64,000 nt of DNA from Camelus bactrianus (Eukaryota; Chordata; Mammalia; Artiodactyla; Camelidae): NCBI RefSeq assembly GCF_048773025.1, contig NC_133543.1:6293365-6357364 (forward strand). Reading direction: 5' to 3'. Position 1 is the stretch's first letter, and the number at the start of each line of letters is the position of its first letter. Below are positions 45,200 to 56,895 of this stretch, in pieces. The notes beneath the pieces are model-generated. The model searched no databases and was not told the origin of the DNA. It worked only from the letters and a program-made list of their open reading frames with translations. A program made the translations under genes and the position numbers.

Positions 45200-48100
45200 G
45201 ACATAACAGCAAGGAATGATTGGGAAGTGTGTTAGTAAATACGGACGTCAATTAACAAAGCTAGAATTTAATATCCACTAAAATATAATCTTTTTTCTCT
45301 CTAAAGTTACCCTCATTTTTCTCAAATAAAGCCATGTCAAGATTAATTGCTTTACAAGTTGTCTGATTATTTGATCATATAGGCTTTTTTAAATTGGCTG
45401 TGTTGGAACTTTTAATTAGGAGTCTCAGTGTAGAATGTTAATAAGGTTTGCTAAGGCCAGGAAAGCCCCGTCAAGGGCTTGTCATGGATTTCTGCCTTAC
45501 AGATTTAGGTAAATTCTTTTCTCTTTAAAATCCTTAAAATACCTTGAGATTCCTATATCTGTTAGGAGATGATCTTCCTCATTTGTCTGATAGAGCCACT
45601 GGGGACCTAAGAGTTTTTAGTCTATTGAGGGATCAGATAGAGAGAAAAGATAACTGTTCCAAGTCTGATTACATAGGTATAATTTATCAAATTGCTTTGA
45701 ATCGTAGCTAGCTTAAAGAGAAGAGATTCTTTATGTCTGGGAAACAGGTTAAAAGCCAGTAGTATTTTAAACAAAATCAAAAATTATAACCATATTCACC
45801 AGTTTACTCAGTCCCATGTAACTAATTCTTTTAATCACAGTTTTCATTGGAAATTTAAAATTTCTTACCCAGTTTAGTTCACTGCTATAGTTTGAAATTT
45901 ATTAGAAATCAGTAAATCTCCTTGAAGAGCAAGCATTTTGCAAAACCATCAGAAGACAACCATTAACTGTCTATAAATGACAAAAGATTTAAAATCATGG
46001 TTAAACACCGTTACAGTATAATCGATAAAGAAACCTGGTCACTATACCCAGAATTATCACTGGTAACATTTCAGATATACCAGAAGTTTAGGGAGTCCAT
46101 ATAATTTCTACAATATCTATATTAATAATATTTTCTCATACAATATAACCTTAGAAGATTTATTATTCTTTTGACAATACCGTGTTATTTAACATGCCAA
46201 ATGAAATTTACTAGATTAAAATCTCTCTTTGGGATGTTTCAGGGGCCCTCTGTAGCATCCCAAACTTAACTGGAGATTAAAACAACTTTAATTAGAAATT
46301 GATATTTGGGGAGCTTGTTAAAAGATTTCAGAACACTTGGTCAGATAAACATATAGATCACTGTAACGTAGTACTAATTCATTAACAAGAAAATGCGTCA
46401 AAGGTAATGGCAGAACAGATCAGTTAAGTGGTATAAGAAGTTTTACAATCTGTTACTGAAGGTGGATTAACATTTTAAGAAAATTTTTTCCTCTTAACAG
46501 CGAGAAAACCAAATCTAGTCTTGTACCTGCTTACTTCTAAGATTCATTTACTTTGCCCAAGTTGATTCTAAACTTAGCCAATTCCGACCACGTATGAAAC
46601 TCTTTCCTCAGGGTTCCTCTTCCACAAGCCTTCCATAGCTTTCTATACTCATATTAGTGTGTCCCTTATTTTCTCTTCCATTCAGAAGTAACCAGCTTCA
46701 GGAGAAATTCACTATTTTTCATTAACAAAATATAATTCCATTCTTATATCTTCCTTTACACATTTATCTTACTTTCCTAGGATACTGAGATCATTCCCTT
46801 AATAATAGAGACTATTTCAGTGTGGCATCATCCATTTATTAGTATTTCTAAACACCTTTATTTTCTCTGTAAGAGGAAGTTACATGTTAAGTAATTCATA
46901 TTTCAATCTTATTTTATCTGAAAATGGCATAGCTATTTAATAAAATCCTATCATTTGACTTAATTTAGCACAACTCTAGAATTTAAAGATACCAAACATT
47001 TAGAGATTATCTTAAGCATACATTTTAAAAATATATTTTAAAAATTTACCCAAAGCTCTCATCTCATTTGCATTTAATTTACTTAAAATTTTACCACACC
47101 ACATTACTGTTTTTTTTCTTGACAATTCTGCAACAGATATAACAGGATCTTATTTGACTTTCATTAAACCTAGGTACAGTAAAAGCATTATACTTAATAT
47201 TGATGACTTTAAAGATGTCTATATTAATTAGAACATTCTTAAATTAAACAATATCAAATATTATCTTAATATTGAATATTTTCCAGTTCACGTGACGCTG
47301 AAAGTCAATTTGTTCAGTTTTTATTTTAAAAATACTTAATTTTCAAGCTCTTATGTTTTACGTCAATTAAGCAGATCTCTGACTGATTTTTTTTTAGCTG
47401 TAGAAATATCTCACATCAATAATGTGTACACAGTCTTATAAACAGACAAAAGCTAGAGATCTCATATCTTCACTTTAAAACTTACTTATAAGATAGGTAT
47501 AATAATAGTTGGAGTAAAGTGAATTTGCTTGCTCAAATCACTAAGGCTTGCTATTTATGAAACAGACATTTAAGATTTCTTGACAAAGTCTGAAGGACAC
47601 GTCAGAGTTCTGAGTTCTAAAATGCCAAAAATTTCTTGGCCTTAAGTTTTATTTCGTTGAGCTAATTAGGCTCAGTCCTAGGTCACTGTTTGCTGTATTT
47701 CCATTTCTGATCTGCAAGACAAAGACACAATCTTCCAATTCCCCAGAGAACTGCTCTGTCACCCAGACCCAATTTTCTCTCCTTAATTGGCATTTTTTTT
47801 TATCAGTGAGAAGAGCTGTAAACAAAGAATTCCATCTTTTAAAACCTTAAGGTTTAATTTATCATGTTTTCCAAAGCTTGCATAAGGCATTTAGTAAGGT
47901 CTCTTTTCCTTGAGTTATAAGTTAAACCCAGGGTAAACCTCTTATTATATTTTTTTATTAGCCACTGAATATTAGTTTTTAGTTTTACGTTACACTGGAC
48001 GGCTCATGTAACTCTGTTGGTTTCTTTTACTTTGTTCAATTAATATTTTCTGAGGGACAGATTTGTGCCCAGACTTATAAAACCAAGAAGGGGAAGCGTT

Positions 48101-48936
48101 TTTCCATTGAAACATATCTATCCCACAACATAATTAAGCAAAACTTTTATATAAAGACCATTTAAATATACCAATTTTACAAACTTTTATCTCAATTTTA
48201 TTAAATCTTATACCTTTAATTTTTATATTTATGTTTTAATCAATAATTCTTATTTATAGAAGGAGTGCCAGAAGCCTTTTTTTTTTTTTGTGCATTGTAT
48301 CTAATTTTATAGAAAAGTCTCTAGGATGCCCAAGTTTCAGCCAAAGAGCTTAGACCCTTCTCAATTTTTAATTTGATTAATTGGTCTGTTGTCCCAATCA
48401 TTGATCAAGTATTTCAGTCTATATATACATATATTTTAAACTGCGGCAAATAAAACGGACTTGTTTGAACTTTAATGTTGGGGGGCAGTAGGTGATCTAT
48501 TTGGCCCTTTTTTTTTACTTTATGTAGTGTAGTATCAAAACCTTGTACCTAAATCCAAAAATGTCCATTTTATTTATCTCATTCAAAATAACCATATAAA
48601 AATATTTATCCACTTGGGTTAAGCCCCTTATCTTTTTTTTTTTTTGACCTTTTAACAATCCTTTTTCCAGTTATTCAACCTAATTAACATTAATTATTCT
48701 AAGTTTTTATTAGCATCCCTAGAACCATTTATCGGAAAGGAAAAACACAAATGTAGCTTTTCAAACCAGTTTTATTTTTTTCACTAAGTTCTTAGCTTAA
48801 ACATTAGATATATTTTTCTACCTTTAAAATTGATTTTAATAGATACCAATAAAACAGCTGTTTATAATGAGATCTCTTTCAACTTTCACCAATTTAAAAG
48901 TTTTTCCAAATTAAAGGATCCATCATATGGCCATCA

Positions 48937-48986
<50 letters not shown>

Positions 48987-49560
48987 TATTATTATATAAT
49001 ATATATATATAATATATATATAGTGATTTTAAACCAATAAGATGAAGAGGCTCTTCCACATGAGAGTGGGGGTGTTGCCTAAATAAAATTCAAAGGTTTA
49101 CTCTTCAAAAGCTAAAGGCCTTTGTGGTCCAGGCTGATGAAACAAAGTTTAAGATGGCAAAATATCTGACAATTGGTACAAAGAATTGCTTAGAATCCCA
49201 ATTTATTTGCGTGGCCACCATATGTACACAATACTTGAACCTTTTGTATGGCAGAGTCCAAGGTTTCCTTTAAAAAAAAAGTAAACTTATATATACATAC
49301 ATACACACACTTAAAACACCCAGAGAAAGATAAAACGTTTACATTTCAAGGACACAGGAAGAGAAATCCAAGTTCCCCCTAACGGGAATTTTGTTTGTAT
49401 AAGTTCAGAATTCCAAAAAATGTTTTTATCAGGCCTGGTTAGTTACTTTCATAGTGAGTTTTTTTTTTTTTCTAATTCCCAATTAATGCTGTAAGTTTTG
49501 TACGTACATAAACCTGGCTGGGGTAATAGTTGGAGGCTGGCAATCTGTCATTTTTTCTTT
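45200..49560 (-). other. AT-rich proviral interior without recognisable genes
   Basis: About 4.4 kb of strongly AT-rich DNA inside the retroviral fossil. I can assign no gag or pol motifs by eye beyond the fragment to its left. It includes a TA microsatellite and several T runs. It may be severely decayed coding sequence or a non-autonomous interior. Confidence 0.6.
48939..49021. repeat. (TA)n microsatellite
   Basis: A long AT-alternating tract, with a short ATTATTATTATATAAT interruption, inside the proviral interior. It is self-complementary and could extrude a cruciform. Confidence 0.95.
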
Positions 49561-49873
49561 TCTTTTCTGTTTTTTATTTTTTTTGAAAGTTCTATTCCAC
49601 ATTGTAAGGTCGGGTTCTCACAATAAATTTGCTAGTAAGATTTCCCTCAGGGACAAATCTATGGCATGAAGTCTTTGCCTCTACCACTCCTGCAAGATTC
49701 TCTGTCACCAGAGAAAGCTGTTACCAGCCAGGAGGAGGGTCCCATTTTTGGAGTTGTAAGGTTACTCATAAGAGTTTTACTTTTATCCTGAAAAATTCAA
49801 TGGAGGTAACCAAATTGAGGACAACATTAGACCAACTTCTTACCTAAACACTCAGCCCTGAACCCAGTGTCCT

Positions 49874-50045
49874 TCAACTTGGACACACTCGGGACGTCTC
49901 CACTGGGTGAGTATTTTCCTGGTATGCTTCCACCAGCCCCACTTCGGCCGTCTCCGCAAGGTGGGTATTTCCCGTTACCTTTCAACCAGGCCCCACCCAG
50001 TATGTCTCCACTGGGTGGGTAATTCACCCCAGTATCTTTCAACTG
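49874..50045 (-). repeat. Three-unit ~54-bp tandem repeat in the proviral 5' interior
   Basis: On the minus strand, units begin GAATTACCCACCCAGTGGAG, GAAATACCCACCTTGCGGAG and GAAAATACTCACCCAGTGGA. Each continues with a G-rich run to a 'gttgaaaggtaacgg'-like end. Spacings are about 54, 53 and 55 bases, close to 18 codons. The block is GC-rich, in contrast to the AT-rich interior, and begins about 220 bp inside the 5' LTR. Its role is unknown; part of the retroviral leader or gag region is possible. Confidence 0.75.
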
Positions 50046-50265
50046 GAGGGCCAGTTACCTGGAAACACCGCCAAATAAAACTCAGGATCATCAAACAATA
50101 TGTGATTTCCAAGAACCAAGAGAGACTCACCCAAATTCATCTGGACTCCCCAAGGAGGCAGATGGGCACAGAGGGCCACTTATGGTACCAAGGATCCAGA
50201 TACTCGGAGAGTTCAGGTGGAGAAAGTCTGCTCTGGGTCCCTTCATGGTGTCCAAAACTGTTGAC

Positions 50266-50732
50266 TGAAATACATGTGCAGCCTAAAGGTTAAGAGTTAT
50301 GTTTTATTTGGCGGGATGACTCGAGCCATGATGACAGCCTCTCAGATCTCTCTGAGGGACTGCTCCCAAGAGGTTGAGGAGGAGCTAGGATATATAGGAG
50401 CTTTACAACAAAGACCAGGTTGTTGGAACAGTAAAAGATTGCTTGTTATCTAAAGAAAGCCAGGTATCTCAAGTTCAAGAATTTAGTGCTTTTCTATGTA
50501 TGGGAGGAAGCAAATATTTTGGACTCCCTGAATTCATTCTTTAAACAAGCACCTAGCTACCTAGGGCCAGTATCCTGTACTTTTTATTTTGAGTCTGCTC
50601 AGAGGGCACCATTGTCAGTTGCTGCAGCTGCTGGGCTGCAGGCCTGTCCTCGCTGGGAGTTGGCGGCAGCCGCTAATGACTTGGTTTCAGCACTCTTTGT
50701 TTACTGACATGGTTGCAGTATTTTCATTCACA
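50266..50732 (-). mobile_element. 5' LTR of the provirus
   Basis: The 467-bp partner of 43592-44055 has the same termini (TGAAATA … TTCACA on the plus strand). Just outside its outer end, the last 17 or so bases recur once (GTAGTATTTTCATTCAC, 50735-50751), a small local duplication beyond the LTR. Confidence 0.9.
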
Positions 50733-51114
50733 TTGTAGTATTTTCATTCACGGACTGATTATGGATAATCTGCAAACTTGGAAAGCAACCGAGATGGAAT
50801 TACTGCAGGTACATTCTTCTTTAATAAGCCGTGTGCAAACATAAACATGGAGGAAGCTTACATTTGGATTTGGTGGTGTAGGGAAGGGTTTCTGCACATT
50901 ACAGGAGAAGGCAATGCAGAATTCCTTAAGTCCACCTTTCTTTTCTGTACTGGTTTCTGAGAACAGTTTATGGTAATTAACCAACATTGACAAATGGTGG
51001 CACACATTGCATTTAAGAGCTGGCCGGCTGCAAACTTGTGTATTGGACAGGTGGAATTCATAGGCAAATGGTCAGGTGGATGGGAGAGAGATGGAGCCTA
51101 GGCCTGGGCCCAGA

Positions 51115-51300
51115 TTCCGGTTTAAATCGGCATTTCCTCACCATACGGCCTTGGACTAGAATGCAACCTCTCTTAACCTGTTGGTGAATCTGTGAAATGG
51201 GCATGATAATATTCGTTTCTTCCTGGGATTGTTGTAAGTTCTAAAGAGTATTGTAGCACACATGAAGCACTTAACACACTGGCACTTAGCAGTGTTCACT
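51115..51300 (+). mobile_element. MIR SINE
   Basis: 'ccggtttaaatcggcatttcctcaccatacggccttgg…aacctctcttaacctgttggtgaatctgtgaaatgggcatgataatatt…gttgtaagttctaaagag' is a long sense MIR. Confidence 0.8.
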
Positions 51301-51384
51301 GTGTGCGGCCGCCCCGCTTGGCATGTGTCAGAGCCGTAAAGGCAGCATGTGTCTGTTGAGGATGCACTGGTAGCCCCTTGAATA

Positions 51385-51540
51385 GGTTGTGAATATGGTG
51401 ATTCCCTTTAATCTTGGTAACTCTGTGTGCCATGGGAAGTTATTTTCATGGACAGATGAGGAATCTCAGGGTAAAGAAGACTGTGTAATTTGCCCAAAGT
51501 CAGACCATAATTTTGGGTGCAGGGGCCTCTGTTCAGCATG
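51385..51540 (-). mobile_element. MIR SINE
   Basis: 'cctttaatcttggtaactctgtg…ttttcatggacagatgaggaatctcagggtaaagaagactgtgtaatttgcccaaagtcaga' is the reverse complement of MIR. Confidence 0.7.
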
Positions 51541-51904
51541 GGCCCCAGGGTCTTCTGCCCTCTCCATTCAGCACCAGAACCAGATGTGGGGTCGGCTGTT
51601 TCCCAGCCCAGAATATCGGGCAGGCCGCAAGACACACCTGGCTCTGCACTGCTTGAGCAAAAACTCGGGAGGAGAGGAAGTTACAAAAGGGATAAACATA
51701 AAAACAGATGACAGCAAACTGTGATCAGCACTGAGAAGGAAAGGAACACGCCTCGCAATGCAGAGCTGCGAGCTTTCCCGTCGGGGCTGCTCTGGGGGCG
51801 TTCATCTCAGCTAAACAAACTCTGCTGCTGCACCAAGGCAGGAAGGCAGGGAGCGTGTGGCCAGGTAGACAGGGCCTTGTTAATCATACTCATTCCCCAT
51901 TAAG

Positions 51905-52050
51905 CTGCAGCTGTCACGGGCACTTACCTAGTAAACAGATGTCTTCCATAATCATCACGCACTTTTCTTGGTAGTTTTATTGCCCCACCTTTGAGATGAG
52001 GTCATTGAAGCTGGGCAGTTTGCTGCATGCCCGTGATCACCATGGAAATA
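51905..52050 (-). mobile_element. MIR SINE fragment
   Basis: 'ttattgccccacctttgagatgaggtcattgaagctgggcagtttgctgcatgcccgtgatcac' resembles MIR in reverse complement. Confidence 0.5.
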
Positions 52051-53105
52051 ACCCCACTGGTCTTTCAACCTAGACTGGTGTGGCTGTCATGTCCCAGCCC
52101 TGTGAATGGCATCGTGTTGCTTCTCCCAAGTGTCCCAAATGACTGACATTGATATTCTTAATTCGTAGGAAATGGTAGGTGACAATAGGAAAAAAAGGTA
52201 GTAAGAATTTGTTTGGACAACTAGAACAAAATCCAATTCTTCCCCAGCTGGGGGAGCGTACCCTGTGTCACTCACCCCACTCACTGCGTGTCACCTCCTC
52301 CCTGCCGTCTCCGCATTCAGAAGCCACTCTGAGCCTTTGAAGAACATTTTGCCTCATGACACTGTTGACTAGGACCTGCGACCTCTCTGTCCCTGGTTAA
52401 CTCTCTCTTCAAAGCCATTTAAATTTTTTGCAGGCTCCTCCGCTCAGATGTAAGAATATTCTCTTTCAACTTCTTGATGAAGCTCCTTAATGAAGATCTC
52501 GTGAAGGAAACTTAGTCAAAACCTGGGAGGTATGCACACAGTGACTGCAACCTCAGCACTTTATGAAGTTCAGAATCAGACTTGTGGGTGACTCAGGAAA
52601 GGTTTTTTTATGGTAACAAGGGGAAAGTGAAAGGATGCAGGCTGTGTGAGACTGAAACATCTCGGTCCCAGCCAGCAAGGCACCTGCGTTCAGGATGGTG
52701 TGTGGGGAGTGCAGAGTTCTCACAAAGAAAGAAGTGTTGGGATGGGAGGGAGGACAGTTAGGTACTTTACTGTGGAGGGAAAAAGTGGGTTAAGCATTTC
52801 CTGGTTGAACAAGAGGACTGTGACATGATGTGCTTGTATTTTGGAGAGAAGGGTTTTGTGGGGACAGGCCTAGGGAGAACGCTCTGTGGCTGTGGAGTCA
52901 GCACAACAGAGAAACACAGAACCGTGCAGACCCCAAGGCCCCTGCTGGGGAAGAGGCTGCCCGCCAATTCGAGCCCTGGGGGCAGCTTCTGTCCCTTAGC
53001 TGGGGCCTCAGAGCTCCCTTCACAACCCAGTCCTGTTGATACAAGGAATAAAATGTGAGGCATGAGAAGGGCTGTGTCCCAGGCTTTGGTTGAGCCCCTG
53101 GGATG

Positions 53106-53672
53106 TGTCCCACCAGATTTTGTTCCTTGGCTTTGTGCAGTAAAGTATTCAAGAGCAAGCCAGTGTTGAGGAAAGGTAGATTTATTCACAGAGACACATT
53201 GAAAGGCAAGAGAAAGGCCACGAGGTGTGGGGTTTGTGTGCTCAGATTAAAAGTAGGTACACACTCCACAGAGTGTGGGCTTTCTCCGAAGAGGGAGAGA
53301 GAGGGGTGACCGCGAGGTGGCGCTGTGTTGCTCGTTTTCTTGGGCTTGGTGGTTTCATTTGCTAATATGTAGAAGGACCAGCCTAAGGGCAAGGGGCTGG
53401 GATTCCCAGGGAGTTGGCCATTTCCCACCCTGTGACCTTTTGTGGCTAGCCTTGGGACTGCTATGGTGCCTTGGGGCATGTTATTCACCATGTTACTATT
53501 ACAATGGGTGTATAATGAAGCTCAAGCTCTGCTAGAAGTTAAATCTCTTCATCCTGAGCCTCAAGGCCTACTGGGGGTTGAATCCTTCACCATTTTGATG
53601 TTAATTGCTGTGGCCTTCCTTGAATGGCTGTGCTCTGCCCCCTTCCATCCTGTCTCACTGTGATGACACAGA
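53106..53672 (-). mobile_element. Probable class I solo LTR
   Basis: In reverse complement the block has a polyadenylation-type AATAAATCTACC and a U5-like end (…TTTACTGCACAAAGCCAAGG… to GGGACA), and begins near TGTGTCATCACAGTGAG. The layout is that of a gammaretrovirus-type LTR of about 570 bp. I could not match target duplications, so borders are approximate. Frames inside it are not genes. Confidence 0.5.
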
Positions 53673-53843
53673 GAGAGCAAAGGCCGGGCCCTGCCTGTGC
53701 TCTTGCATTTAACAGCAGGAAGTGCGGAGTGGGCTTATGATGACTCTGAGTGGTGAGAAAGATGTTTCAGATTTTGCCACGTGAGACATGGGGACCTGCC
53801 AGCAGCCATCACAGATTTATCTCAAGGACATTATCGCTTGTGT

Positions 53844-54233
53844 TGTTACAGAAACAACAGGCCAGCCAAGAAACATGCACTGAGATTTATTACGCTGGCG
53901 GGCTCAGAGGGGCTTCTGTTCCGAAGCTCTGAGCACCTCCAAGACCTGCACATGAGGTTCTATAGGGTTAATTACAAGTAAGGGGCTATTAGCCAATAAG
54001 GCTCAAACAACAAAAAGCAAGGAATCAGTACACTGAAGCTTATGAATTTGGAAGAGATCACTTTACTGACAATTGTTGACCTTGGATTTACGAGTTAGGT
54101 TATTAGCCCATTCAACTGACACTAAACTTCAGATTTACGAGTTAGCCCAGCAATACTTAGATCAGTAAACCGACACTTATCACACTTAGATTTGTGACTT
54201 AGCTCGTTAGCCCAGCTGGGCTTTTCCTTCACA
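53844..54233 (-). mobile_element. Class I solo LTR with 4-bp target duplication
   Basis: In reverse complement it is 390 bp, starts TGTGAAGG, ends CTGTAACA, and has AATAAATCTCAGTGCATG leading into U5. GTGT lies directly on both sides (53840-53843 and 54234-54237), the 4-bp duplication expected of class I elements. No interior remains. It lies less than 200 bp from the probable LTR at 53106-53672 but is a separate insertion with its own ends. Confidence 0.85.
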
Positions 54234-54366
54234 GTGTCATTCATCTTTTCTATATTTCTTTTTTTTTTTTTAAGTATTTAATCCAAATTTAATATCAGGT
54301 TTTTTTGGAAATTTCAGAATATCAGAAATATCAGAAATTTTTGGAAAGAAATCTTTGGGACTCTTT

Positions 54367-54468
54367 TGGGGGGGTAGGTAATTAGGTGTATTTATCTGTT
54401 AGTGGAGGCCCTGGGGCTTGAACCCGCGACCCCGTGCACGCTAAGCACACCCTCTACCACCCCCCCAT
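54367..54468 (-). mobile_element. Camelid tRNA-Ala SINE, copy 4
   Basis: 'ggtaggtaattaggtgtatttatctgttagtggaggccctggggcttgaacccgcgaccccgtgcacgctaagcac' is the reverse complement of the Vic-1 body with its tail. Confidence 0.9.
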
Positions 54469-55144
54469 GATCTTTTCTTTTTGCTTTAGCTGCCAAGAAT
54501 CTTACAGCTGAATTTCTAGTCGGCCTTTAACACTTGCCCTGACTCCAGGGAATCCATTTTTATGACTTTACCTCCCCCAGGTTTCATTTAAGTATTGAAT
54601 CTCCAATTTCTCTTCACTTTCAGTTTTGCCTTTTTGTTGTTATGGTTGTTAAGGTGTGTTTAAAAAAATTGTTTAATTTCTCTTTTAGCAGGAGGCTGAA
54701 AGTAAATAAATATGTAAACAAACAGCACACTTAAATGCTTTTATACATTCTAAGCTGTTTAGTAGTTACTTAAATACCGAATTGAATATTAAAGTGATAA
54801 CATTTTTAAATTATTTTTTAATCTTTTTACAAAGATATAGCTGATTTGAAATATGATATGTTTCAGGTGTACAATAGATGCTCCATTTATAGTTACTGTA
54901 AACATTGGCTGTATTCCCTGTGTTGTAAGATACATCCCTGTAGCCTTACATTACATGTTGCAATTTGTATAAGAAAGTTGGGTAACGCAGAGTCTGGGGC
55001 ATGGCTGTGTCTGACCCAGGGTCACGCTCACCCTGCCTGTCAGAGCCCAGGCCCTCTCTCCTGTCTGCAGGGCAGCGAGTGGAGGCAGCCCTCATCAGCG
55101 CTGGCACCACCCTCTGAGCAGCAGTGACAGCAGTGTCTGTGTGT

Positions 55145-55225
55145 GGACGTGCATAGTGTTTTTCCAGGAGCTTTACATACATTTCTGCATTTAATAATTA
55201 AAGCCCTCCTGTGAGGAAGCGTTTT
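55145..55225 (-). mobile_element. MIR SINE fragment
   Basis: 'catagtgtttttccaggagctttacatacatttctgcatttaataattaaagccctcctgtgaggaag' matches the reverse complement of the MIR 3' half. Confidence 0.6.
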
Positions 55226-55244
55226 ATGATTTTAATGAATAATA

Positions 55245-56895
55245 CATTTTATTTTGATATTGATAGACTTCAAACCTCCGGAAAATTTACAGAAGTAGTA
55301 CAGTAAACGCTTAGCTACTGTTCACCTTAAAGGGCACTATTTGTCCTTTTGTGTCTGGCTTATTTTAGCATAAAGTTTCAAGGTTCATCCATAATGTAGC
55401 CTGAGTCAGTACTTTATTCTTTTGGTTTCATAATATCCTTTTTCTTTTTTTTCGTTTTTGGTCTATTTAAAAATATTTTCATTGAAGTCTAGTCAGTTTA
55501 TAATGTTGTGTCAGTTTCTTGTGTACAGCACAACAATTCAGTTAAATAGGAACATACCTGTATTCATTTTCATATTCTTTTAAACATAAGTTACTATAAG
55601 ATATTAAATATATTCTCCTGTGCTATACAGTATAAACTTGTGGTTTATTCTATACATACTCAGTATCTGCAAATCTTGAACTATCAATATATTCCTTCCC
55701 ACACCCTCTCCCCTCTGGTAACCATAGTTTGATTTCTATGTCTCTGTGTCTGTTTCTGTTATGTAGATAAGTTTATCTTTTTGTGTCTTTGTTTTTTGAT
55801 TTTTTTTTTTTAAGATTCCACATGTGAGCGATCTCATATGGTATTTTTCTTTCTCTTTCTGGCTTACTTTTCTTTGAATGACATTCTCCAGGTCCATTCA
55901 TGTTGCTGCAAGTGGCATTACTTTATTATTATTTTATGGCTGAATAGTAGTCTATTGGAGAAATATACTACAGTCTCTTTATCCAGTCATCTTTCAGTGG
56001 ACATTTAGGTTGTTTCCATGTCTTGCTATTGTAAATAGTGCTGCTGTGAACATTGGGGTGAAAGTGTCTTTTTGAGTTAGGGTTCCTTCTGGATATATGT
56101 CCAGGAGTGGGATTGCTGGGTCATATGGGAGGTCAATTTTTTGTCTTTTGAGGAACCTCTGTACAGTTTTCCACAATGGCTCCACCAAACTGCATTCCCA
56201 CCACAGTGCAGTAGGGTTCCCAATTGTCCGTAGCCTCTCCAGGATTTACTGTCTGTGAACTTCTGAATGATGGCTATTCGGACTGGTGAGAGGTGAGTCT
56301 TGATTGCAGTTTTGATTTGCATTTCTCTGATAATGATATTGAGCATTTTTTTCATGTGCCTATTGGCCATTTGTATGTCTTCATTGGAGAAAAGTTTCTT
56401 TAGGACTTCTGCCCATTTTTGAATTGAATTGTTTGTTTTTCTTTCTTATTAAGTGTAAAAACTGTTTACATATTCTGGGAATTAAGCCCTTGTCAGTTTC
56501 ATTTATTGCAACTATTTTCTCTCATTTCATAGATTGTCTTTTTGTTTTGCTTTTTGTTTCCTTTTCTGTGCAAAAGCTTGTAAGTTTAATTAGATCCTAC
56601 TTGTATTATTTTGCTTGTATTTCTATTGCTTGAGTAGACTGCTCTAGGAAAACATTGTTGAGATGTATGTCAGATGTTTTGCCTATGTTTTCTTCTAAGA
56701 GGTTTATAGTGTCTTGTCTACATGTTTAAGTCTTTAAGCCATTTTAAATTTATTTTTGTGTATGCTGTGAGGGAGTGGCCTAACTTCACTGATTTACATT
56801 CAGCTGTCCACTTTTCCCTACACCATTTTCTGAAGAGGCTGTCTACTCCATTGTATGTTCTCACCTCCTTTGTCAAAGATTCAATGACCAAAAGT
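55245..56895 (-). mobile_element. L1 3' UTR and ORF2 C-terminal region
   Basis: It opens on the plus strand with artiodactyl-type L1 3' UTR ('tcattgaagtctagtcagtttataatgttgtgtcag', 'ctcctgtgctatacagtataaac') and continues into ORF2. The minus-strand frame at 55994-56188 reads [20 protein letters not shown] and MFTAALFTIARHGNNLN, the standard L1 ORF2p C-terminal region. It is a 5'-truncated minus-strand insertion. The first 200 bases may belong to an older neighbouring L1. Confidence 0.9.

Larger units (their letters stand above)
43592..50732 (-). mobile_element. Endogenous retrovirus fossil, 7.1 kb, two LTRs, minus strand
   Basis: Two direct LTRs of about 465 bp bound a 6.2-kb interior. The polyadenylation-type AATAAAACATAA read on the minus strand, and a purine-rich AAGGGGGAGCAC tract just before the left LTR, set the element on the minus strand: 5' LTR at right, 3' LTR at left. 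A stretch near 44908-45153 resembles the C-terminal part of a gammaretrovirus-type integrase, pointing to class I; the rest of the interior is very AT-rich and unrecognisable. The LTRs differ by roughly 13% by eye, so the insertion is old (tens of millions of years at usual mammalian rates). It is thoroughly broken, with no long retroviral frame. It lies antisense in the intron between pseudogene exons 6 and 7. Confidence 0.85.

Noticed and set aside
49827-50042. Repeat-containing minus-strand frame with PPSGD/PPCGD motifs as a host gene
   Set aside because: It lies wholly inside the provirus and is the translation of the 54-bp tandem array.
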